From Mesodorylaimus sp. YZB2_4 (Eukaryota > Nematoda > Enoplea > Dorylaimida > Dorylaimidae), in the NCBI GenBank assembly GCA_030248295.1, contig JASANH010001265.1, positions 186,001-250,000 on the forward strand: DNA of 64,000 nt, read 5' to 3'. The position numbers and the translations under genes are program-made. Positions within the stretch are counted from its first letter, which is position 1. Every line of letters begins with the position of its first letter. Shown in pieces: positions 44,823-54,850 of this stretch. The notes under the pieces are model-generated. The model saw nothing but the letters and a program-made list of their open reading frames with translations. It did no database searches and was not told the origin of the DNA.

Positions 44823-46699
44823 CTATTGTTGATTCAATAAATTTTTACTATTACGTCGTTTGATAACGGACGTACAATGTGGGCAAAACCATTTGCCTTT
44901 TGGGGGTGCCGTGATGTTGACGCATTGATAATGGAACCATTCGAATGGACACTAAAATTGTAAACAGTCAGAGTCAACCCTTGACACTGCAGGTTTCGCG
45001 TGCCGCCCTAAACGAAAACAGGATACGATTCTACTCGCAACAGCGAGACTTACATCCTTGTTATCGCAAGCCACCATTTCGCCATACGATACTTGATTGC
45101 AAATACACCAACGCTGCTGATCATTCTGATCCGACATATCCGCCGTCTCTGCTCCAGAACCCTCGGCTTCTTCTTCGTCCTCGCTTCCATCTTGGGACAC
45201 CTGCTGCTGCAAGCCAGGCATACTTGCTTCGTGGGTCGAGAGACGTTCGTGCCGATGCGATGCTTCCTTCAACATTTCTTGAACTCGCGTTGTCAACCTT
45301 GGAGAGGCTCAAGCATGCATATGAACCATGGCAGAAAGGTGCATAGGCTCTTACTTGCGCGGACGTCCATGACGCGACTCTTGCTGATCAGTGAACGAGG
45401 GCAGAAACCCGTAACTGGTGCCCGATCCAGTGCCCGTTCGTTCACGGATAGCTGGCGCCTGTTGTTGGCTGGACTGCAAGTGTTGCTGCAGTTGTTGTTG
45501 CGACTGTTGCTGTTGCTGAAAATACGACGGCGGAGCTTGAGGTGGCATCGGGTGCTGCGCTTGCTGCTGCTGCTGAATCAGTTGTTGATGTGGTTGCTGC
45601 AGTTGAGACGGATGCATTAATGAAGTGCCGATGGGAGGTCGCACTTCCATCAATCGATTCGGAAAGCTTTGACTTTTACGCTAAAAGTAAACGCTATGAC
45701 GTTTTAAAGAAATGGCGGTATCAATTGTTGCTCACAATATTGTTGGCATAGGCCCCGCGTCCAATACCCGCAGGCATATCACCCAGTGAATTATTGTAAT
45801 ACGAAGTCGGGGTTGGGGGCTCACGGCCATGCCCATTGGAAAATTGCGAAGAGACCGGTCCTGATGGTCCGTTGGTCCAGCTACTCTGACCACCATTCAC
45901 CGCCATTTCCGCGCCTCGTCCAACACCGCCTCCACGACGTCTGCGTCCTACAAAAGACCAAGCTAAATGTAAATGACTAAAAGGTGTAAGCAGAGATCTC
46001 CTACTTTCTCTCTTATGACCCAATCCGGCGCTTGCTGTCGCTTGGCCACCTTTCAAACCTGCAGCAGAAAAATTACGTAAAGCGTAGTTTCCGGAAGGAA
46101 GAAACCCCTCTCTGGGGACAACCCTACTTTGTTCCAGAACTTCTGTGATTCCCGGCTTATCCGCCTCGAGTTCCATCTTGAACTTTGCAATTTCGACGTC
46201 CAATTTCGCTAAATATCGTTTCAGCAAGTCGTGGACGGTCGTGGCTAAGCTCACTTTCTCGTCGGAGTCCTCGAGGATCTTGCGATAGTCCTGATAAATA
46301 AAACGAAAAATGTAGTCGTGGTAAACGGAAGCAACATCAGTATGTAGGCCTACCTCCTTAATTTTTTCGAATTGACTTTGTCGCTCCTCGGGTGGAATCG
46401 ATGGCGCCGCACGAAATAGAGCCCGGACGCGAGCTTCGCTTTGATCCAAACCATCTATACAAGAGCACATACATACGTGAACCTGTAAGAGTTATTTGGA
46501 AACAAAAAATTAAAAATCGCGTTACTTTGGACTTGAAGATCAAGTTCCCTGATTTCAGTAAAACGATCTCGTAATTCAGCTGGCAAATTTTCAATCACTA
46601 AAATACGTAAAACAGTTTGATTCACTACAATCAAAAAGAACAATTGGGGCCTATTCGAAAAAACCTCTTACGCTCCAAAAAGTCTTCCAAGTACAACAT
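44823..46699 (-). CDS. ING3: Inhibitor of growth protein, ING3-like
   Basis: ING3 is the histone-reading subunit of the NuA4/TIP60 acetyltransferase complex. The start MLYLEDFLELIENLPAELRD followed by ELDLQVQ is an ING3-type N terminus. The ING coiled domain continues with DYRKILEDSDEKVSLA and KFKMELEADKPGITEVLEQ. A long middle is low-complexity with Gln runs (QQLIQQQQQAQH, YFQQQQQSQQQLQQHLQ) near 45480-45600. The C terminus is a complete C4HC3 PHD finger: CICNQVSYGEMVACDNKD, then CPFEWFHYQCVN and PPKGKWFCPHC. This should bind H3K4me3. An intron splits the finger between NKD and CPF. The basic end is IKRRNSKNLLNQQ. It is head to head with BORCS6, 281 bp between start codons. Confidence 0.95.
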
Positions 46700-46980
46700 T
46701 TTCGAAAAATATTTATAGAGCTTTACAATGACGTCGGTTCAAAAGATCGACCGCACACCTTCTTCCTGTTTGTCTCGTTCCCTTTTCTCCGTGTATAAAT
46801 AAAAAAATTTTTCGTCAGTGTAAAGTTACGGTTACTGTAGCGCGCACACCTGGGTAAGTGACGTATGACAAATTTTTGTACCTGAAGATAAAAAATTGAC
46901 CTCTACAGTAAGCTTGCCCCCTAAGTATATAATGAGCAGAGCAGGTAGGAAAAGAAATTTTTCCATTCTCCGTGAGCAGA
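46700..46980. promoter_or_regulatory. Shared divergent promoter interval, ING3/BORCS6
   Basis: Only 281 bp separate the start codons of two divergently transcribed genes, so core promoters and both 5' untranslated regions must fit here. The sequence is AT-rich with a T/A-rich centre near 46790-46810. No specific factor site is claimed. Confidence 0.55.
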
Positions 46981-48073
46981 ATGTCTGCATCAGAACATAC
47001 TGCGAACAATAATGAGGAAAGTGCATCACCATCTTCATCAGCAGCTCCTCGTCCTGAAAACTTAGGGTTCCAGTAAGTTTCTGTCTTGATTTTCTCTATA
47101 TGTAGGTACTAAAGGCCACTTAACGTTCCTAGGAAACAACTTATCCTTGCTGGCCGTCGCTATCTGGATACGTCAGAGGAGGCCGAGGATGCCACGACAG
47201 CGAAGGATTCAAAGAACAAGTCAGAAAAGGCCGCGGAAGAGGCTCCCAGTAACGATCATATGGTGTCCTTCGTCGCCGAGGATATTCAGGAACGACTTAG
47301 AAAATGCAGTGTGCCTCAGTCGAATGGTATGTAAGTCTGGTTGGTATGAAGAATCCATCCTAGCGACAGTCGTGTAGTTCAGGGGCAGCGACTCAGTGGA
47401 CCAAAACTTCGAAGTAGCAGTGGATACGAGATAGTTTGGCCCTCTCCTTGCCTTGTTACTGCCTTGATTATTTTCGTGTGTGCCTTCAATTAGCCTTATA
47501 GCGACCATTACTTGACGAAAATTGTGCCTTTTATTCTAGAGTCAGCAGCAAGTTCTTCAACGTCGGCTCATAGCGCTCCCTCGCCCTATCCACCTCTTCT
47601 ACCTGATCCTCGAGTTTTAGACGATTTGGAAACTGAAGCTAAGCAAATCGCTGTTCAAATAGATCGGATTTTGCTGGAATTTAAAGGCTGTTTGAGCGGG
47701 GTAAGTCTTGTGTAGTAGGATAGGATTCTTTGTTCACAAGGCTTATTTTAGATGACTGATCTCTCTGTCGAATGCGTGAGTACTTATTCCGAATCAATCA
47801 AGAAAACCTGTGATAGTGTGGACGGATCAATAAAGGTAGGTGCGTGCATTCTGACCCATTCCAACTGGATCGGTGTATCTTTTTCAGTCTATGTATCAAC
47901 TGATGGCGAAAGTGGAAGAGTTGCTGTCAGTTGTCAAAGGCCTCCCTGCGCTAGCCAAACAAGTGTAAGACGGCTAAAACTGGCATTTATAATTGTATTG
48001 TCATGTAGCTTTGTATTTTAGCAGAGAAATCAAACGAGTGCTCGAACTATTCGAAAGTCACTTGCAAAAGTGA
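46981..48073 (+). CDS. BORCS6: BORC complex subunit 6-like protein
   Basis: BORC is a lysosome-associated complex that recruits ARL8 and kinesin for lysosome movement. Six exons: an acidic/Ser-rich N terminus (MSASEHTANNNEESASPSSS), a Lys/Glu-rich stretch with DHMVSFVAEDIQERLRKC, a Pro-rich linker (SAPSPYPPLLPDPRVLDDLE), then the conserved helical domain QIAVQIDRILLEFKGCLSG, TDLSVECVSTYSESIKKTCD, VDGSIK, SMYQLMAKVEELL and LPALAKQVREIKRVLELFE. The pattern of SV-SMYQLMAK-EEL and ALAKQVREIK agrees with the C17orf59/BORCS6 family from memory. It ends SHLQK. Length is about 215 residues. A repeat begins about 290 bp downstream. Confidence 0.8.
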
Positions 48074-48359
48074 TGGTGCATTGCGTGTGTGAAGGTAGTC
48101 TTGTCGATTGTGCACTGTACGCTTTCCGTGTCACTTGAACTTGCGCATACCTCGTTGTAGAAAAGGTTAGATGGCTCAGATTATATCTGACCTAAATGTG
48201 GCATTGCATCTGTACTAAGTGTGCACAGTGTCACATCATAGTGCATTCATGGCAGGTACGGATTTCGCTTCCGAGAAAGTCATCATATCAATGCTGGATG
48301 AAAAGAACCATATTTGGAGGAGGGCTGTTGCGGCGGCGTACGATATCATACTCTCAAGT

Positions 48360-48930
48360 AACGGCGGATTCGGGCTGATCTTACAAGCGAGCGGTCTAAA
48401 GTCTTCTAGTCAGCCTGGTACAAAGGCTTATCGTGCATAGTATCGATCAAGACCCCGATTCCAAAAAGTAAGCCCCTGCCGTGTATGCCGTTCCACCCTG
48501 GGTGCCTGCAACTGTTCTGTAATGACACACTGGCTTGCTACTGATGGAAAGCACCTGGTCCTGAGATCTCCACGCTGGCGAACAGTTCCTCTGTCGAAGG
48601 CGCAGTAAGTCAACACCAGAGGATCCTTTGGGAGCACAGCAATGCATGATGATGTCTCAACAGTCCTAGATCTTACCCAAAGACAAACCAAGTACCTGCC
48701 CTCGAGTCACCTTCCGAACCCTTCCAGTATGAACCGAAGGGTACGACGACCGCAGAGGCCCTTTGAGAGAATGCTAATCGAAGTCCCTGGGCCGCAATAC
48801 AGGTCTGTCAAAAGGGTTGGACAAATTCGAAGAGTGGCTTCCCAACACTTTAGAACAGGTAGTCAAGTCGAATCGAGCGAGCAAAGCCAAGGGAGAGCCC
48901 CGATCTCACTCAGCGGCCTGGCTCACCGAG
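48360..48930. repeat. About 600-bp dispersed repeat, copy 2
   Basis: Matches 17010-17590 in ordered blocks (TCTTACAAGCGAGCGG, GCCGTGTATGCCGTTCCACCC, CACCAGAGGATC, TTCCAGTATGAACCGAAGG, CGACGACCGCAGAGGCCC). It lies between BORCS6 and the next gene in the same relative orientation. Confidence 0.6.
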
Positions 48931-49136
48931 CCAACTGCCCTCGCCACACTCCCCTGGTCACAGCAGAGCCTAGGCAAGTAAGCAGCAGACCTGGCATGTA
49001 TCACCCTGCTGCACCTGCTGCAGCGAGCATGAAGTGTAAAGTGATTGCAGCCGACAGTGGTGCTAGAGGGTGTGTCATTGTCGCTTTGAATTCCTTGCGG
49101 TCGCCTGCTCTCGGTTGCATGTTTTAGTTCACAGTT

Positions 49137-52063
49137 ATGAAAATTAAGAAATCTGCAGTGTCGACGGACAAAGGTCCGATGAAGTCGATCATAGAAGAGA
49201 CGCCCGCAGAATACGAGCAGGTTAACGTGCGCATGTCTGCGATCAAACCGCAGACATCGCAGGCAAAACGTCGTCGAAAGGCGCAGATGCAAAAGAAACC
49301 GAAATCGGAAGCTGAAGAAATTTTGATGACTCGGAAATGGATATCGTTGTTGACTGGGTCTGGATTCATCATGCTCCTTTGCGGATCGATGTGCGGCATC
49401 GGTGTCTATATGATGGTCAAAGCCGACCCGCCGAGGGCCCGAGTCCTGCTGCGAGGTGCCAGCATCGGGGCACAATGCGCCGATTACTTGATGAAGGAAA
49501 ACTCGAAGACGGAATACTGCGTGTTTGAAAAACCGCCTTCTGGCAAAGACAATTTGTGCAATGCATTGTGCGAAATCTTGGAATGGTGGATCGAGGTAAC
49601 CATCTCAGGCAGTCTCCAACATTTCTTTGCTTCGGAATGATGTTTTAGGTTGACGGGCCCAACAATGACATAGTGACCATACGGCAGGCGAACGACGACA
49701 AATCAGTGCTAAAAAAATTCACCGTGCGTGAACACACACCGTGCGGCGAAATGTCCTGTTCGAAAGATGGAAAGTGCTCGGAACCGCCAAAAAAGAAGCC
49801 GAATGGTAAGTGTGGCTGTTGCTTTCTATGAAGATATCCATCCTGGTAGCACCAGCCAACTTGCTCTAGCAAAGGCTACATCCGATCTCTTAGCCCGAGC
49901 TAGCCCCCATAGTGCCATGGCTGCTAGTCGTTTCGCAGTCACCTGACCAGTCCTGCACTAGACACATGTTGCTCTGCGCAAGACTGCTGTGTGTGAGCTC
50001 CAGCGTCGCCTGTGACAGAGGCAAGACACAAGGTGTCACTGGAAGACACCTCTTTGGCTATCCTGGTCTCGATGTGCTCACTGCAATTTCCACTCGCCAT
50101 CAGATTATCCAACTTTAAACCCACCTCCAAGACCGAATCCAGCGTGTCCGTCCGTTACTATTAGGTCATCCTGGTGCGTTTCTGCCCGCTAAGATGTCGC
50201 AATGACTGCACGAGAGGCCACTTGTTGAAGAAAACATTCGCATTGCACTTACACTGTACTGCATCGTTTGCTGAACCACGAAGGATACATGAAGGGGATG
50301 GCAGGGTCCTGATTCACATGCCTTACTTACGTGAGGCGAGGGCATAGCGAATCAGACTAGCAGACTGACCGCCCACACTTGCATCCGCAATCCGCCAACC
50401 AGTGCCCAGCATGTTGTCGCCCAGCACCAGTCCTCCACTGCCCTGGACGTGGCCTAGCGGCTAACGATAAGTCGTCTGCCTCTCACGCTAGGTGAGCACT
50501 TCGAGGGGAGAGCTCGACCCCCGCCTCGAAAAAAATGATTGTCATATATGAGTTTCTTAGCCCTCGAGTGCGCTCTATGATGCTTGGCTATGGATAAAGT
50601 ATGCCATGACCAGTGAGTCCCTCTTGCCAGATCTTAACCTTCGCATCCGGGTACCTTCGTAGAAGCACTCTAGGACTCAGCACTCTGGGTAAAAGAGCTG
50701 ACTAGTGCACGCCTCACCTAACGGCTCGAGTGCTTGGGAAAGCTAGTACTGTAGAGACCATCGGTGGGGTACCCTGGGCTTGGACATGTTGAAAAAGTAT
50801 CTTAGCTTACGCTAAGCTAACCCATGACTATGAAGTAAGGTCTCCCACAAAAGTAACCGCAGACTCTTTCTGGCTTCCTTCCTTTGAATCAGGCAGCTGA
50901 GTCTGTCTGTCTGTCTGTCTGTTTCTGGGGGGCCAAGGCCTTAAAAGGGGCCCAAAACGGCCCCGCCTTAGGATTAGGAAAGAAAAAACAGAAAAATTAT
51001 ATACATAAACCAGACGTTTTCCATCGCTTCCGCACGGTCGGGGTTGGGGCGTTTGGGAGGCGCCCTTTTCTAATTTCTCTTTCTTGGAGCCCCCGTTGTT
51101 TTAGTTTTTTTCTTCCGGGGGGCTTTTTCTTTCTTTCTCGCATTATGTGTTGTCTTTTTATATTTTTTCTAGCCTTGTTGGCGTGGTTATGGTCTTTTGT
51201 GCATTCTTGCTCTTATCTTTCTTCTTGGTTTTTATATATACCTGACTTAAACTATCTATTGGTTCTTAGGAAAAACAGTGGTTATATTTTGTATATCTTT
51301 TTCTTCCAAAGCGCAAACATTTACAAAATAATATTTTTTGAGTTATCTCGCTATCAGAAGGGCCTGTTTTAGAGAGGCTGTATTTCGATCCTGGTGTATG
51401 ACAAGGGTAGCTTAGCGCGATGCCTTTATTTGGCCTGGCTATGTGCCAGTGGCTTGCATGGGTCACCTGGAACGGGTCAGTGTCCACATTGAGCAGTGGC
51501 TGAGGATTCGATGAGTGCCTTTTGCAGGAGATACGCCAAAGCCGTTGAAGAAACTAGGCCGATGGATCCACACGTGCAATGATGGTTTGGCTCAATGTGT
51601 GCGTTTTGTGGACATGAAAGTGGACGGCGTGGCGCTGGAGAAACAGCGTTCGGAAGAAGGGTGGAAGAAGATGGTGGAACATGAGGGCTGTGACTCAACC
51701 AGGGAGAAGCCACACTGCGACCAATACCCTGGTATTATTTCACTGGTGCCCAGGTTTCAATTCCGTCGTTGCGATAGCAGTGGTCGGAACCGAAAGTGCG
51801 ATGGTCTGCCCCTGGTTGTCTATAATTGTACGCAATGCACTGTCCCATTCGACCAAGGAAGGGCCAAAAAGTTCGTCGATGCAATGTGCAATGATGATGG
51901 CGGATTAAAGAGTGATGACCAGTGCGTGGTCACATGCAAGAATGACAAGAAATTGGCGAAACCAGACGGCTATCCGTGCGATGAAACAGCCGGGAAGTAC
52001 TGCCTGTTGGGCCATTGCCATTTGGTCCTGAATGGAAACTTCACGAGCTGCACTGTTGAATAA
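49137..52063 (+). CDS. Unrecognised single-pass membrane protein with Cys-rich ectodomain
   Basis: Three exons (49137-49595, 49649-49805, 51528-52063) splice to 383 residues. The N-terminal 60 residues are basic (QAKRRRKAQMQKKPKSEAEE). A hydrophobic segment follows, WISLLTGSGFIMLLCGSMCG, then IGVYMMV, which looks like a signal anchor (type II membrane protein). The rest is Cys-rich, with pairs such as CNALCEILEWW, CGEMSCSKDGKC and CDGLPLVVYNCTQC. Near the end is PDGYPCDETAGKYCLLGHC, a pattern common in secreted Cys-rich modules such as those of ADAM-type proteins. Many cysteines imply disulphides outside the cell. I do not recognise the family. The 1.7-kb second intron holds a SINE, a GTCT microsatellite and an odd homopolymer-rich block. 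Confidence 0.7.
50450..50600 (+). repeat. Divergent SINE family A-like copy
   Basis: The head CGTGGCCTAGCGGCTAA and GCCTCTCACGC are tRNA-like. CCTCGAGTGCGC followed by GATGCTTGGCTATGG parallels the family A tail in place. It is diverged, so assignment to A is tentative. Confidence 0.45.
50901..50922 (+). repeat. GTCT microsatellite
   Basis: Five and a half tandem copies of the tetranucleotide GTCT, at the left border of the homopolymer-rich block. Confidence 0.9.
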
Positions 52064-52338
52064 GTGGATGTGATTGAGCATTTTGTATGCTCGCGGATGG
52101 ACTAGTGACACTCAAATTTGCTCGATGTTTTACTGAATGTACGGCTAATGAACTTTACATGCTGATTTTGTGACTAGTAGTGGTTGAGCATTTTAAAATT
52201 TAAATTTCCCGGCTTATTTGTCCCAGAGCTGCTTATATCAATTCGTTCTTGCAATGTGCGATTTCGGCGAGCAAAGATCGATTGGATGGAAAATTGTCTG
52301 ATCGATCGAATGTGATTCGTGCAGGCACATTCTGTTCT

Positions 52339-53168
52339 ATGGCTTCGAAAAGCGTAATTCAAGCGACGGGATCGACAGTTGTTCGTAAAGTGAAACCAAT
52401 TTTGTCAGCCACCCACGAGGAAGCTCACCGTCGCGTTTTGCGTTCGTACAAGGCTTGGTAAGTAAATGGGTTTTTCCAGTGTGGGTTCTCAATCCTAGGA
52501 GTTTCCAAGATAGTGTTAGGGTTTTAATGCAAACGTTCGTCGAAATTGCGACGCGAAGAGTTATCTTTTTTAACACTCCAGGAATCACGCCAATCAGTAG
52601 GTATTTGTAGGTTGTATGCGCGGCTGCTCCGAGGTTATGAAATACGTAGGCCTATACCCATAGCGCGCGTTGTTGCCAGATGGATCGGGTGCTGCATTTC
52701 AAAATCTGCCAAGATCATTTAGAAAAATATAATTTTGGCCAAAGCCTAGTTCTGGACTAGAGGGACGGCACTTGTGTACTTTATCGAGCCACCACGGTCC
52801 AAGAATTTTCCATGTCCGATATGTCAGGGAGAGTAGCAGCTTCATTTCCTGCTGGAGGTCGTAGGGAGATGCTGGCCTAAAACATTGTATTTTATAGGGT
52901 CAAGCACTTCCCTCTTATGATACATCGCTATAAATTGCCTTATACTGACTCGGAAATTCGTTTCGCTCTCAAAAAACAATATCTAAAAAATTCTCACGTG
53001 CAAGATATTCGAATTATCGATCGCTTGGTTCATAACTCGGAGGTCGAATTACAAAGCGTTGACGAAACGTGGACACCGACTTGGACCGCTCGGAACGTCT
53101 TGTTCGGTGAACAAATCGAACCGAAACCGAAAGATTTCTTGTCCAAGTTTTTCGCTGGCAAGGATTGA
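52339..53168 (+). CDS. NDUFA6: NADH dehydrogenase (complex I) LYR subunit NDUFA6/B14
   Basis: Accessory complex I subunit on the matrix side, a LYR-family protein that holds acyl carrier protein. Two exons: MASKSVIQATGSTVVRKVKP through HRRVLRSYKAW (LYR-like motif as LRSYKAW), then VKHFPLMIHRYKLPY, NSHVQDIRIIDRLV, ELQSVDETWTPTWTARNVLF and the family-typical end KPKDFLSKFFAGKD. The W codon is split by the intron. Length and end agree with NDUFA6. It is transcribed in line with COQ3, whose start lies about 100 bp beyond the stop. Confidence 0.93.
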
Positions 53169-53267
53169 AGCATCGGTATCTGTTAAAAGAGACACGCGTA
53201 GAATTGGATTTTCTTGCTTAGAGGGCCTTTGTTTAATTTAGGCGTGCACTAATCGTTTGTTTGTAAT

Positions 53268-54137
53268 TTGATTCATGTTAGGATGCGTCCCGTAGTTTAT
53301 CGACGTTTTTTCTCCTTTATACTCAAGTCTTCGCCGCGTCTGCATTTCTCTACTGCAACTGCCTCGACTTCGACAGTGGACGAAGCCGAAATTAGTCGAT
53401 TCGCTGCCCTGGCCGATTCCTGGTGGAACGAAGATGGGCCAATGAAAGCACTGCGGTCGATGAATCGCCTTCGCGTGCCTTGGATTCGTGATACGCTGCT
53501 ACAGGTACGACGGCAAAGTGGTCGTGAGGTCAGCTCAAGCTCGTTCTCGTTGGATGGCTTGCGCATTTTGGACGTCGGGTGCGGTGCAGGGTTCTTAACT
53601 GAACCGTTGGCACGTCTGGGAGCGAACGTGGTTGGCATCGACCCCACAGTAGAGAACGTCGAGGTGGCCAAAGAACACGCTAGCCGATGGAAAGATGAAT
53701 TGGGGTACGGGACGAGGTTAGTGTACTATTCGAAGACAGTTGAAGATTTGATCGAAGAATCCAAGGGTACGTTTTTTGACGCGGTGGTGGCTAGCGAGGT
53801 CCTGGAACATGTGACCAATCGTGATAGCTTCGTGGAGAATTGCCTCCGTTTGGTAAAACCTGGTGGCGGATCCGTGTTTTTCACGACCATCAATCGTACC
53901 ATGGCGTCGCGCTTTCTGGCGATTTTTATGGCCGAGAATATTTTGCGGATCGTTCCTCAAGGCATGCATGAATGGGAGAAATTCATACCACTCGAAGATT
54001 TGCAGTTTTTGGTGGAGAAAAACGGCGATTGCAATGTTCGTCTAGTACACGGAATGCGGTATAATCCAGTAACGAATCAATGGTATTGGACGAAGAACAC
54101 GAGTGTAAATTATGTTTTGTGCGGTGTGAAAAACTAG
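53268..54137 (+). CDS. COQ3: Ubiquinone biosynthesis O-methyltransferase COQ3
   Basis: Mitochondrial SAM-dependent methyltransferase that carries out both O-methylations in ubiquinone synthesis. It is an intronless frame of 289 codons. The N terminus (MRPVVYRRFFSFILKSS) looks like a mitochondrial targeting sequence. The start may be the second Met at 53283, which is preceded directly by a TTAG-type acceptor-like word. The family block is FAALADSWWNEDGPMKALRS, MNRLRVPWI. The SAM motif is ILDVGCGAGFLTEPLA, then VVGIDPTVENVEVAKEHA, AVVASEVLEHV and LVKPGG. The C-terminal RIVPQGMHEWEKFI and RYNPVTNQW are also characteristic. It follows NDUFA6 at about 100 bp, so co-transcription is possible. Confidence 0.97.
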   Translation: MIHVRMRPVVYRRFFSFILKSSPRLHFSTATASTSTVDEAEISRFAALADSWWNEDGPMKALRSMNRLRVPWIRDTLLQVRRQSGREVSSSSFSLDGLRILDVGCGAGFLTEPLARLGANVVGIDPTVENVEVAKEHASRWKDELGYGTRLVYYSKTVEDLIEESKGTFFDAVVASEVLEHVTNRDSFVENCLRLVKPGGGSVFFTTINRTMASRFLAIFMAENILRIVPQGMHEWEKFIPLEDLQFLVEKNGDCNVRLVHGMRYNPVTNQWYWTKNTSVNYVLCGVKN

Positions 54138-54850
54138 GATACCATAGATAGTAGCAGTAAAACTTGCAAAAGTGTTGAGTTTGCTGTTTGGTTATCCGTT
54201 GGATATGAATCCGTATGTATTTCGTCCTGTACTAGTTATTGGGCTGTTGCGCCTGGGCGAGCACTGTGGGTGTTAGCACCTGGGGACTAACATTTTTGTA
54301 TCAGCTGTTGGCCGGGGCGGCTTGATTCATCGCTGTTTTTCTGCGCTAGGGACTGCCTTATTGTGCCGGCGTGTGTCGATAGTTAGGGGGCATATCGTCG
54401 AGGTGGTGAGGGAGCTATGCAGTCAAACCAATCATGGCGGGGTGCTTGATTGCTGACGAATGCACAGTGTGTCTTCTCGTGCTGCCCGCTTCTAGTAGAC
54501 TGAGCCGGATGCAATAGGCAGCCTGAACGTTGTTGCCCTTTTGCGGATGCTGCAGCAGTTGCACCAGGCTGGGCGATTGGGTGACGCGTGCAGCCTCGTG
54601 TGCTTTGGTCTCATCGTGGCATCTAGTGTGCACGTCATTGACGTTTCCTTAGATCATATTTTAGATTTGATCGCTACTTTTTTGGATCTGTCTATACGAT
54701 TCGGAAGAATTATTGTGTTTAGAAGTATGTCGAATTTCGTTCTGTTTGTTTTTAAAATAGATCTTGTAATTAAATTGTAGGTGGTGACGTCAGCAATCTT
54801 GAGAAAGTATTTTTTATTTTGCCACTGATCAGTAAGATTATAAATTCGTC
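54138..54850. other. Gap between COQ3 and Rab GDI
   Basis: Holds the COQ3 3' region and the Rab GDI promoter. No gene or repeat is recognised; open frames are short. Confidence 0.4.

Noticed and set aside
45093..45620. 175-codon plus-strand frame rich in Leu and Arg
   Set aside because: It is the antisense of the Gln-rich part of ING3; CAG/CAA repeats read backwards give Leu runs.
50884..51372. 162-codon plus-strand frame with hydrophobic runs
   Set aside because: Lies in the homopolymer-rich block within an intron; composition, not coding, explains it.
53297..53671. 124-codon minus-strand frame
   Set aside because: Antisense shadow of COQ3.
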